64,000 nucleotides of DNA, taken from contig OW203743.1 in NCBI GenBank assembly GCA_934045075.1, forward strand, positions 17,541,152-17,605,151, written 5' to 3'. Below are positions 50,284-59,950 of the stretch, one piece after another (positions within the stretch are counted from its first letter, which is position 1; each line of letters begins with the position of its first letter). The notes under the pieces are model-generated. The model was given only the letters and a program-made list of their open reading frames with translations, had not been told where the DNA came from and made no database searches. The DNA is from Yponomeuta sedellus. Taxonomy: Eukaryota; Arthropoda; Insecta; Lepidoptera; Yponomeutidae. The position numbers were made by a program, and so were the translations under genes.

Positions 50284-51600
50284 ATGATTTTTCCATTGGT
50301 GGCGCTAGTTTGCACCCCGAAGGGCCTTAAGTATTTTCTTAGTGAAATTCCGAATTCAAAACCGGTGCTGAGTGTAATTTAATCACTATAAATCACTATT
50401 AAGGTGACCGCGGCATTCAAAGCACCCAGATTTCAGTGTGTTTGATACTTGTTAAAATACGAGCACCGGCTGACGTAAACACAGCTATGGGTAATCGAAG
50501 GAAGGCTGAGGCAGCTAGATACGGTTTTAGGCTAATTTCCTTAATCCTGATTGATAAGGGTCAAACAGAATGAGGGTCCGAGTGAAAAGGGGAAGAATCT
50601 GCGAAAAATACTGAGGCGACCTCCTAACTCATCCCACTTGGTAATAAGCTAATTGCTGATAACATATATTTTTTGATCTGTAAGTATTCTAAGTCTCATC
50701 CTAAACAATTCGGCTGTTTAAGCGTGATTCCATGAAGAAGAAAAAAACTTTATTGCAAAACATAAATTCCAAAAATCAGTACCTCTATAATTTGCTCCAA
50801 CGAAAAACTTACCTCTAAGAGTAATCTCTTCCCGCTATTCTTAGTATAGATAGGGTGTTTAAACCAAGTTAAAAGGAAAGAGACAGAAACATCTTCTTTT
50901 TCTTCTAAAATTTTAAATATTTTTATTTAATTTTTTTTTTTATGTCCGCCTGGGACGTCTCAGACACAAATCCTTTGTACCATACATTATAAATTTATAA
51001 AAACACACAAAATTATACATTTTTCAAAGACTCATACGCAAAATTATAATTATTACAGATGCATAACCCTAATTAAAGAGTCCGTCAAATTGCTTTATAT
51101 AATATTAGAAATGAATGGCTGAATAAATTTAAATGAAATCTTTCTTATAGCCTTCTCCCCCTTTTTATAGGCTCCTTAAAAGTAAGATAATGACATGAAT
51201 TATGTAAATGTTTATCTCCTTTGAAATCTTTACCGAAGTTTAATCAGATAGCGTCGAAGTGGTTTTGTTTCTTCATTATAAAACGCAGCGTAACATCGAT
51301 GTAAAGATTTCTTTGTTGAAACGCGAGCCTTGTAGTGTCAATGCCAGAAGAAAAATACAGAGTGGTATAAATAATATAATTTATTGAGTAACCTTTTTTA
51401 AAATTGATAATAGTCTTAAGTTCCTAGAGCCTCACTGTGAGCACCTTACTCGATAAAATGTTTACTTACTGCTATTAATACTCGCACTAATTACAATATA
51501 ACTGTCCGCGTCACAGGCTCGGCCTAGTGGGGCAGTACATTTTTTTTTTCTATAAGAAATTCCACAGAAAATTAGGGTTCCTCGTCAATACGAACTACTT
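50284..51600. other. Long unassigned stretch
   Basis: No family recognised; 50730-50760 (AAGAAAAAAACTTTATTGC) may be a LINE tail. AT-rich, no long frame. A good candidate for single-copy DNA. Confidence 0.35.
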
Positions 51601-51900
51601 TTTTTTTTGTTAAATACTCCGCTGGCTCAGCGACCCAAAGTGGGTCTTGGCCTCCGACACAGAATGTCGTCACCTGTCCCTGTCCTGCGTGGTCTCCTGC
51701 CAGTCACCCGCCTGGAGCTCATGCAGCTCCTTGGCCACTTCGTCTTCCAGCGGTACCTGGAATGGCCAACCGGTCTTTCGCCGCTTGGAAGCCGCAGGTA
51801 TGCCTTCTTCACCACCCGTACATCTCCCACCGTTTCTTTCATCCCTTTTTGTTATGCTTGTGTAGCTTTTAAACGTCCCAGGTTTTTGTCTTTGAGCCAT
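51601..51900 (-). pseudogene. Non-LTR pol C-terminus, third lineage
   Basis: The minus strand reads KRRKTGWPFQVPLEDEVAKE and LHELQAGDWQETTQDRDRWR with frameshifts. The order WKDEVAKELH...DWQExAxDRxxWR...GSLSQRS is the C-terminus of an RTE/Jockey-type pol. Confidence 0.65.
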
Positions 51901-51985
51901 ATTCTTCAGAGACTATGGGCTTAATTACCACGTGTGACTACCGGATTGGAAATTTCAAGCACTGTGCCCTCCTCAGTTCTGAGAC
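51901..51985 (-). repeat. GA-SINE fragment
   Basis: GACTATGGGCTTAATTACCA and CCGGATTGGAAATTTCAAGC. Confidence 0.6.
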
Positions 51986-52038
51986 TTAGAACTTGAAAAT
52001 TACAGTAGAAAACCTTTGCCATTTTTAAGGTCAGGACT

Positions 52039-52249
52039 AGTATTTTCTAAGGTTAACACGAGCAGTAGACATAATTAAAACTGTTTTTATATGGATTTAT
52101 GCTCGTTTCGGCACTTTTTCAGGTGCCGTGGTCCCGGATGACTCGTCATCCGGTCATCCGGTATCACGGAACCTGAAAAAGTGCCCAAACATCGGAAAAT
52201 TGTAAAAATGTAATAAACGAGCATAAATCCGTATAAAAACAGTTTTAAT
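52039..52249 (-). mobile_element. GAAACGTCG retroposon, copy 2 (foldback)
   Basis: A 13-bp duplication TAAGGTCAGGACT (52026-52038, 52250-52262). The arms TTAAAACTGTTTTTATATGG and its inverse pair over about 40 bp. The central CCGGATGACTCGTCATCCGG is itself a palindrome. Confidence 0.85.
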
Positions 52250-52326
52250 TAAGGTCAGGACTGTGAATACCTGAAACATTCAGATATCCTTGCAATGTTT
52301 TCCTTCTTCCTTTAACGACATTTACT

Positions 52327-52702
52327 TTATACTATTTTTATTTTTAATGCACCCGTTTAACCCGTGCTAAGGACAAATTTAAAAACCTATTTTGAGGCTA
52401 AAAATTACACCCATGCCGGGATTCGACCTCTGGATATCCGTGCCAGTGCAACAGCTTTTTTTTTAGTTTTTGCAGCGTAACTGCAAAAATAGGTAGTTGG
52501 GGCTGTAAGTGATGCAATCGACTTCAGCCAGATGTCGCTGCCTGTAAGTAATACAGAGAATAGTGTAAAGAGGTTCGAAATTTCACTGATGCCGGTGAGT
52601 CGCCCATTAGCTCAGTTGGATAGAGCGCTGGCACGGATAGCCAGAGGTCGCGGGTTCGAATCCCGGCATGGGTGGAATTTTTAGCCTCTAAATAGGTATT
52701 TA
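52327..52702 (+). mobile_element. T308 composite copy, subfamily II
   Basis: Left inverted long and short ends with a fragment of inverse module (GGGATTCGACCTCTGGATAT), then P, Q, direct module about 52600-52670, short end AATAGGTATTTAG. Confidence 0.8.
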
Positions 52703-52974
52703 GCATAAAATATTTTTTGCGGTTTGGAATTATCCCCGGGCCAAAAATTGATCTACTGTAAACCCTTCCATTTTCCATTTTCCATTCAAGGATTTTGTAA
52801 TCCAATCAATCTTAGATATCAGAATAGAGAACACTAATTATTTTTGCTGGTTGTGAAATAATGAATGAGTACTCTATTTACCTATTTAAAGAACCGCTCT
52901 AATGATTACAATAGAAATATAGATAATATTTTATTTCGTATCCAATAAGATTTTGTTTTAAATACAAGAAAAGT
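52703..52974. other. Unassigned stretch
   Basis: AT-rich; nothing recognised. Confidence 0.3.
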
Positions 52975-53912
52975 AAGTATTTTATACTTATATTAATGAC
53001 TTGTTAGAGGTTTTTTCATCTCAGTCGCCCGGGGATGTCGTGTGCTATGCTGACGATACTGCGCTAATTTTCACCGGCTCAACGTGGAGCACCGTGTTTT
53101 CGGCAGCGGAAGCAGGCCTTTGCACAATATCGAATTGGCTCAAAAACAACTTGCTTACTTTGAATGCCTCTAAGACGCAATATCTTTGCTTCCATAAAAC
53201 AAGGGCTTCAGCCCCAATTCTAACACCTGGCCTAAAAATTCACACCTGTAACTCATCTCAACTACAAAGCTGCTCATGTGAATCTATCGATAGAGTTACG
53301 TGTGTTAAATACCTAGGTATAATTTTGGACGAAAGGCTTAATTTCAACCAGCACATATTGACACTGTCTGGACGTATCAGAAAGCTCGTAGGAATAATGA
53401 AGCTCCTCCGGGATGGAGCTAGTAAATCTCATCTTAAGCTAGTCTATCTCGCTCTCTGTCAGTCGATACTTTCATACGGCATTTCTGCCTGGGGTAGCGC
53501 AGCCAAAAGCCATCTTATTACCATTGAAAGAGCGCAGAGATCAGTGCTGAAGGTGATGCTGAGAAGGCCTTTCCGATACCCTACCCGCACGTTGTACTTA
53601 GAAGCCCAAGTATTGTCAGTACGTCAGCTGTATATTCTGAAGGCGCTACTATGTCAACACAAAGAAGTAATTAATTCGCACATGTATTCGAAATTACTTG
53701 AACAACGAAATTTCAAATTAAAGATTCATCCCACAAAAACTGAATTCGCTCACCGTTTCCGCACATTTACTTTCCCATTTATTTACAATAAATGTGTCCA
53801 ACACTGCGATATAAAATACAACTCAATTCGTGAAGCAAAAATAAAAGTTTATCAATGGCTTTTAAGCTTGGACTATTATGAAACAGAGGCTGTTCTCAAA
53901 ATAACTTGTTAA
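52975..53912 (+). CDS. Non-LTR retrotransposon RT, C-terminal half, open
   Basis: An open frame that enters from a 5' truncation near 52975 and ends at TAA 53910-53912. It reads YINDLLEV just before codon 1 of the 303-codon stretch from 53001. The catalytic box CYADDTALI falls at residues 15-23 of that stretch, followed by SNWLKNNLLTLNASKTQYLC, VKYLGIILDERLNFNQHI and SILSYGISAWG-SAAKSHLI-TIERAQRSVLK, the usual post-palm order of Jockey/CR1-like LINEs. No stop or frameshift in about 310 codons, unlike the other LINE pieces. Endonuclease, gag-like ORF1 and the N-terminal RT blocks are missing, so it cannot be autonomous. Confidence 0.85.
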
Positions 53913-54375
53913 ACCCCACCAGCTCACAATTTGACATTCTTATGATAATTATAAATTAAATTTAGATGCCTGTATATATTATGTGTATGTGTATGTATAT
54001 ATGTATGTATGCGTGTCTATGTATATATTATGTATGTATGTGTGTATATATGCGTATAGTTATGTATAGATTTATAATATTTTTTGCAATTTTTGCCATA
54101 CAAATATATTACACATATATTTATGTATATTTTATTACCCCAGCTATTGTTCTGCGATTTTTGTTTTCCTTTGTTTGATTTTTCTTTGTGTCATAATGAC
54201 AATTGCATGTTTGTCTCTATAATGTTTGCTCGTATAACACTATCATTTAAAAAACTGTTTTGGGCGCCCGCGATACAGGTTTACCTAGTGCGAGGCCCGC
54301 TGTGTAAAAATGCTAATGTAAAAACTTATTTGGCAATAAATATTTTTATGTTTTTATGTTTTTTTTTTTTTTTTT
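53913..54375 (+). repeat. 3' UTR of the YADD LINE
   Basis: TG/TA-rich (TATGTGTATGTGTATGTATA), then GGCGCCCGCGATACAGGTTT and GCAATAAATATTTTTATG with a T-rich end. Confidence 0.6.
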
Positions 54376-54919
54376 ATGTTTTTAAAAAAAAAGTAGGTAC
54401 AATACAACAAAAATATTTCGGTACAATAATAATAATACATTTACAAAACGGTTCTATGTATATCTATTAATTTGAAACTATAAATGAACTTGCTTATGAA
54501 AATTGGGTGTTAGCAAGAATTGCTAATATTTCAATTTTATCTGTTACATTTTCTTACAATGTGACAAGTAAGAATTTGGCCCATTCTGAAGAAATGGCAA
54601 TCTTACTGCGATTTAGCAGTGTAGCGGTTTAGTCTATACAGTGCAAAGACTACCTGTCGACAAGAGAGCTACACAAGCATGGCGCGGCACAATAAGCACA
54701 TAACCGGCCGCTATCAAGATTAACCGATTTTGCATAGTAACTGCGACATAGTGGAGATTGTAAGATGTTACAGAAAGGCACCGTCTTGAAGATGAAAGCA
54801 AGCATATATTGTATATTTTTTAAATAAGACAGGTTTCACTACCCAGTAACTTTTGATGGTAAGCGAAGACGGAGTCTACGATGTTACGTGCTCTTATATA
54901 TTTTTTTCAATTGTAATAT
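54376..54919. other. Unassigned stretch
   Basis: No family recognised. Confidence 0.3.
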
Positions 54920-55030
54920 TTTTATTTATAACGCTTGAAATTGCCAATCCACGGTGGGCACGCGTGTCTCAGAAAACCTTCTTTCAGAAATCCTTCTCTC
55001 AAGAAAGCCCGCTGAGAGAAGAAGAGATGA
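54920..55030 (+). repeat. GA-SINE fragment
   Basis: GCTTGAAATTGCCAATCCAC and GGTGGGCACGCGTG, then CTGAGAGAAG. Confidence 0.6.
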
Positions 55031-55334
55031 GATACTAATTATCACGAGTCTTACACATTCATTTGAGAGGTCTAATATAGGGAACCCTCGGCACGCGAGT
55101 CCGACTTGCACTTGATGGGATGCCTTTCGCTGGGTACTTTGAAATATTAAGTAATCGTTTTGTTTTTTCAATTTTCTGTTGCAATAGTTGTTCCCTTTGT
55201 TTGTTCCCTTATTGGAATCCGTGGACTTTGGGCTGAATCCTAAACTAAAAGTTTCACTAAAAACACTTAAGTAACGTTCTGTCAAGCTTTTATGTCCTTG
55301 AAATTTTCTGAGAAATTCAAAGAGACATTAATAC
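55031..55334. other. Unassigned stretch
   Basis: A 119-codon minus frame at 54926-55285 overlaps the SINE and has no motif. Confidence 0.3.
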
Positions 55335-55344
55335 AGTTAACTAT

Positions 55345-55473
55345 TTAAATAAAACTGTTTTTATAGGGATTTATGCTCGTTTATTATATTTTTACAATTT
55401 TCCGACGTTTCGGCCCTTCTTCAGGTGCCGTGGGCCCGGATGACTCTGTCATGTTAACCTTAGAAAATACTAT
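55345..55473 (+). mobile_element. GAAACGTCG retroposon, copy 3
   Basis: A 10-bp duplication AGTTAACTAT (55335-55344, 55474-55483). AAAACTGTTTTTATAGGG, CCGACGTTTCGGC, TTCAGGTGCCGTGGGCCCGG and 3' GTTAACCTTAGAAAATAC. Confidence 0.8.
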
Positions 55474-55534
55474 AGTTAACTATATTTACTTAGCGAAATT
55501 CTCAATTCAGAAACTCGCCCTTAGTGTCTTTGAT

Positions 55535-55998
55535 GCAGTCTACTTATCCTTACTTATATTCTTTTTAATGCACTAACCTGTGTTATGGACAATTGTAAAA
55601 ACGTAATTAGAGGCTAAAAATTCCACCCATGCCGGGATTCGAACCAGTGACCTCTAGGTATCCGTGCCAGCGCTCTTCCAACTGAGCTAATGGGCGACTA
55701 ACTGGCATCAGTGAAATTTGGAAACTCTTTACAATACTCTCTGTATTACGTACAGGCAGCGGCTTATCCTTACTTGTCCATTTTAGTAAACAAAGTACCA
55801 GTAACGTATGACTTTTTAGTTGAAATGCCATATTCCCATAAATGAAGTTACCTAAGACACTATTTTAGATACCACGCTGCCAATTTTATAGACAAAATTC
55901 ATGAACATTCGTGAAAATATCAAGTTTTGGCATCAAATGGCAATTTTGAGTTTAAAATCGTGTTTACCAAATTCGACAAGTAAGGATAAATAGACTGT
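55535..55998. mobile_element. Mariner/Tc1-type MITE, copy 2, interrupted
   Basis: Left GCAGTCTACTTATCCTTACT and right AGTAAGGATAAATAGACTGT pair with copy 1 at 25832-26231. T308 interrupts the left TIR. Confidence 0.8.
55556..55762 (-). mobile_element. T308 copy inside the MITE
   Basis: A 13-bp duplication CTTATCCTTACTT (55543-55555, 55763-55775). Long end left, inverse subfamily II module with a diverged CAGTGACCTCTAGG, ending at GTACAGGCAGCGG. Confidence 0.85.
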
Positions 55999-56522
55999 AA
56001 TTAGAATGAGGAAAGGCTTAATATGAGCAGTTTAATGAGAACTGCACTTATATCACTAAGCTGAGCCGTTTTTTTTATCACATGACTGTTTCCGAAATAC
56101 GATAAATATACGATCACAATCGCTACGATGCAGGAAGAGACCCGTGTGCCATCGATACTATAAGATTCTTTATCGACTCTGATACTATAATACAAAGATT
56201 ATAAAACTGAAAAAAAATCTTTTATGACAAACATTACGCATAGGCGTAAAAAAATAAAAAGTTTTATTGCGATGCAGGTCTTGTATGGACACTTGTATCA
56301 TAATATAACTTTTTAATCATAACGATAGACCTATACAACCTCCAGCTGGACTAAGAAGGTTGAATCTCAAAAAAGGTTTCAATGAACGAGTCCGCGGCGA
56401 CGCAACACGCATGCGCAATCGATGTCTGCGCCTTGGCACTAACATGTTACATTACAAAAACTTTTTTGAACTAAAACTTTCGTAAGCACAACACATGAGT
56501 GTGAGACGAGCAACCGACGACG
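55999..56522. other. Unassigned stretch
   Basis: 56482-56497 (GTAAGCACAACACATG) is inverse to sequence right of the MITE at 45487-45644, so that repeat extends left here. Confidence 0.4.
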
Positions 56523-56631
56523 CGAGCTCCGTCTCTGCTCACCATGATTAAGCTCTGCGAATCGGAGCGAAACCTGGTCGGACTTTTCCGATATAACAAC
56601 ACCCGTAAGTAAATCCGGACTAAAAGTTTAC
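56523..56631 (+). repeat. Half copy of the TAGTCCGGATC MITE
   Basis: GAGCTCCGTCTCTGCTCACC to AAATCCGGACTAAAAGTTTA; the left TIR is missing. Confidence 0.8.
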
Positions 56632-56666
56632 AAAAACTTTTCAATATTTAAACAAACTTTCGTTCT

Positions 56667-57009
56667 TTAAAAACCTATTTAGAGGCTAAAAATTTCACCC
56701 ATGCCGGGATTTGAACCCGCAACCTCTGGCTATCCGTACCAGCGCTCTACCAATTGAGCCGATGGGCGACTCACGGCATCAGTGAAATTTCGAACCTCTT
56801 TACAATATTCTCTGTATTACGTACAGGCAGCGACATCTGACTTAAGCAAATTGCATTACTTACAGCCCCGACTACCTACTTTGCAGTTAGGTTTAACATC
56901 GGAACGATATCACTGTACCCACATGATTACACTATTTTTATTTTTAATGCACTAACCCGTTAAATTTGTTCCTTAGCACGGGTTAGTGCATTAAAAATAA
57001 AAATAGTGT
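56667..57009 (-). mobile_element. T308 foldback copy, 343 bp
   Basis: A 13-bp duplication AAACTTTCGTTCT (56654-56666, 57010-57022). Inverse unit from the short end through module (about 56697-56768), Q and P to the long end, which then folds back into a direct long end. Confidence 0.95.
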
Positions 57010-57079
57010 AAACTTTCGTTCTGTTTAATATTATTAGTATGAGAGTAGATAAAGTAGTGCATGACACTGTACATAACTT

Positions 57080-57175
57080 GTTCTTATAACACTCGTGTGA
57101 TACACTCGTGTTATAAGAACTCTTAAATAATAGTACATAGCTTAAGATACCGTTCTTAAGCTATGTACTATTATT
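57080..57175. repeat. Two adjacent perfect hairpins
   Basis: GTTCTTATAACAC/GTGTTATAAGAAC (57080-57092, 57108-57120; 13 bp) and AATAATAGTACATAGCTTAA-G with its exact inverse (57126-57146, 57155-57175; 21 bp, loop ATACCGTT). Confidence 0.95.
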
Positions 57176-57302
57176 GTATACACTAGAAAATAATTACAGA
57201 GCCAACAGTTAAGTACTATCAATAAACCTTTCTAATTTTAAATTTCTCAGAGAGACGGCCTAGACCGGCAGTGGAAAATGCTATGTAAACTGCCTATGAT
57301 TA

Positions 57303-57508
57303 TTCTTTTTTATTAATGCAGTAACCCGTGCTAAGGACAATTTAAACCTACTGTACGTAATACAGGGAGTATTGTAAAGGGGTTCCAAATTTCACTGATG
57401 CCGGTTAGTCGCCCATTAGCTCAGTTGGGAGAGCACTGGCACGGTTAGCCAGAGGTCGCGGGTCCGAGTTCCGGCATGGGTGGAATTTTTAGCCTCTAAA
57501 TATGTACT
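57303..57508 (+). mobile_element. T308 monomer, subfamily II, diverged
   Basis: TTTTTATTAATGCAGTAACC, then TGTACGTAATACAGGGAG, module TTAGCTCAGTTGGGAGAGC with box B GGTCCGAGTTC degraded, TAGCCTCTAAATATG. Confidence 0.8.
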
Positions 57509-57829
57509 TCTGTGTCTAGTTGATGGTCAGTGCTGTAGGCCCGAGCTGCTCTTTATGACTCAATCACGGTTAAATTAAACTGTTGTTAGCGCTGCAGGGA
57601 AAATGTCGCGGCTTAGAAGGCGATAGATCAGGCTTGATTAGCCAATCATAGCTTGTGAATCACAACCGGAACTTGCTTCAAACTTAGATTAAGATGGCAT
57701 TGGTTTTATACCATGGAAAACGTAGAATCACTCAAGAAACTTTCAAAATCTAAAACTCAAAAAAACGTCGTATTTGGGTTCCCAAAAAAAGTGGAAATCA
57801 AGTTACTCTTTTTAATAATAAAAAAAATA
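57509..57829. other. Unassigned stretch
   Basis: Nothing recognised. Confidence 0.3.
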
Positions 57830-57930
57830 GATGGCGGTAGGCGGTAGACCAGTGGGTATAACAATAGACTCGGAAGCGGGAGACCCAGATTCGATTACCA
57901 GTGCGGGCATGCACTAATGACATTTGTGAA
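57830..57930 (+). mobile_element. GA-SINE head
   Basis: GGCGGTAGACCAGTGGGTAT, CGGAAGCGGGAGACCCAGAT, box B ATTCGATTACC degraded, GTGCGGGCATGCACTAATGA. Confidence 0.75.
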
Positions 57931-58111
57931 GTTACTTACCTTCTTTTAGTTAAGTTGATGAGTATAGACGTGTCCTAACTACAAACACTCCCGCACAACA
58001 ACTCTGGGAATAGGGAATGACTGAAAATCAGCGCTGCGCGCACCTTACGAGCCGTGATAGAATTAGCTGAGTCGTTCCCTTTTGCCTCACTAGACTAGTA
58101 ATAAATAAGAT

Positions 58112-58403
58112 TACACTTTTTTTATTTTTAATGCACTACCCCGTGCTAAGGAACAAATTTAAAAACCTATTTAGAGGCTAAAAATTTCACCCATGCCGGG
58201 ATTCGAACCCGCAACCTCTGGCTATCCGTGCCAGCGCTCTACCAATTGAGCAAATGGGCGACTCACGGCATCAGTGAAATTTCGAACCTCTTTACAATAT
58301 TCTCTCAATATTCTCAATTGGTAGAGCGCTGGTACGGATAGCCAGAGGTTGCGGGTTCGAATCCCGGCATGGGTGAAATTTTTAGCCTCTAAATAGGTTT
58401 TTA
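58112..58403 (+). mobile_element. T308 head-to-head copy
   Basis: A 12-bp duplication AATAAATAAGAT (58100-58111, 58404-58415). Long end left, inverse module about 58191-58262, Q inverse, junction ATATTCTCAATTGGTAGAG into a direct module, short end right. Confidence 0.9.
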
Positions 58404-58519
58404 AATAAATAAGATGATACATAATGTTTAATGTTAATTTTAAGCTAGTTTGTGAGTGGCATTTTTTTTTTTATTATTATTATAAATATTAGACTACATA
58501 AAAAAAATATTATGTAGTA

Positions 58520-58675
58520 ATAGCACTCGCTAACGGTGAAGGAAAACATCGTGAGTCTGCGGTGTTCAAATACCTCAGCGAATCCTCAATTCTCAGTGAC
58601 GTCTCGTGTGGTAATTAAGCCCATATTCCTGAGCGAGGGCCTGTGCCCTGCAGTGAGCTATATAGGCTACATAAG
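58520..58675 (+). repeat. GA-SINE body
   Basis: CACTCGCTAACGGTGAAGGA, AAACATCGTGAG, GAGGGCCTGTGCCCTGCAGT. Confidence 0.8.
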
Positions 58676-58689
58676 AAAACATTTATTTC

Positions 58690-58850
58690 GCGAACAATAA
58701 GATAAGATAAGAATATTCTTTATTGTATACCGGAAAATTGATACAGAACAGCAGATACAGAAGATAAGATACAATTGGCGGCCTTATTGCTAATAGCAAT
58801 TTCTCCAGGCAACCTCAAATCGGAGAATTTCAAAAGACAATCCAGTGAAT
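58690..58850 (-). repeat. LINE-B 3' end
   Basis: AGATAAGAATATTCTTTATT, GGCGGCCTTATTGCTAATAG, CAGGCAACCTCAAATCGGAG; close to the copy at 32039. Confidence 0.85.
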
Positions 58851-58861
58851 ACAAACCTCTA

Positions 58862-58974
58862 CTCTTGTATGACCCACTGCTGGGGCACGGGTCTCTTCTT
58901 GTATCGCAGGAAGGTTAGGCCATACTCCACCACGGGGGCCAAGTCCGGGTTGATAGAGGATTTCAAAACAGTGG
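58862..58974 (-). mobile_element. 5S-SINE 3' end, target of SINE-G
   Basis: GGGGCACGGGTCTCTTCTTG to GATTTCAAAACAGTGG; SINE-G follows. Confidence 0.8.
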
Positions 58975-58984
58975 CCTCTACTAA

Positions 58985-59237
58985 CTAAATAAATAAATAT
59001 TCATGGACATATTACAAAGATCTCGTTAGCCCTATACTAAGTACAACTAAATCACTTGTGTTACAGGTGCTAACTCTACGTTATATTTAATACAGTAAAT
59101 TCATAGATAACATCCAAGACCCGAGACAAACTAGAAAAGTTCGTTTCCTACTTTGACCCGGCCGGGAATCGAACCCGAGACCTTCGGTTTTACACTCAGC
59201 GTGCCAAACCGCTGCGCCACCGAGGCCGTCAAACTGA
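58985..59237 (-). mobile_element. SINE-G, full length with duplication
   Basis: A 10-bp duplication CCTCTACTAA (58975-58984, 59238-59247). In sense: GACGGCCTCGGTGGCGCAGC, box B GGTTCGATTCC, CGAACTTTTCTAGTTTG, tail TAGGGCTAACGAGATC and (AAATA)n. About 250 bp. Confidence 0.9.
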
Positions 59238-59247
59238 CCTCTACTAA

Positions 59248-59611
59248 TGCGAATGTAATTTACATTATTTAACTCTAGTCCATCGGTAATTTGTAAGCTA
59301 TGCTTTGGCGCAACAACGTGCTCTCAGGAATAAATTACTGACCTAAAAAGTTTGCAAATAGAAAGGGGCATTCGCTTGACCTTTCGACAACAGAATGAAA
59401 TTGCCGAGCTGAGGATCAATGGAGTCAAAATCGTCAGAGACGGGAATTCAAATGGTGGACTGCGTCAGTCCACTTCAGGCAGAAATTACCCTATAATCTT
59501 CCTTCGTTGTCTTAAGGCCCTCTGTAGATATGCCTGGTCTAACTAGGCTTCAATCAATCAATCAATCCATTGACTGAGTGACTGTGTTAATTTCATACCA
59601 TTTATCGAAAG
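59248..59611. other. Unassigned stretch
   Basis: A 64-codon plus frame at 59352-59546; CAATCAATCAATCAATCCA at about 59551. No family recognised. Confidence 0.35.
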
Positions 59612-59950
59612 TGAGCCCCGGCTGCCCAAGTGATCTTAAACGATCACGAAGTTAAGGAATATAGGACGCGTTCAGTGCATGACCGTCTTTGACTTACGCT
59701 AGTGGTATTTTTCCTAGCGGTTCCGAGCTTCGCAAGGCACGCTAAGCAGTTGGTGCTGGCTGCCGTCGATAGATGGCAGGCGTCAAGCCAAGTCAGAAGC
59801 CTTAGGGCGGCTTGAAAACTTCTTACAATAAGACGAGCCACTAGTCTTGCAAGCCTTCACCAAGCCGGATTTTGCTCCTGTGGTGGAGCATGGCCTATAC
59901 CTTCCTCAGGGAGAGATAAATGCCCCTTGGTGGGGACATAATACGTTGAT
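59612..59950 (+). mobile_element. 5S-SINE, second head type
   Basis: CGATCACGAAGTTAAGGAAT is even closer to 5S rRNA than at 34356, but the GGATGGGTGACC block is shortened to GCATGACCGTC. 3' end GGGGACATAATACGTTGA. Confidence 0.85.
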
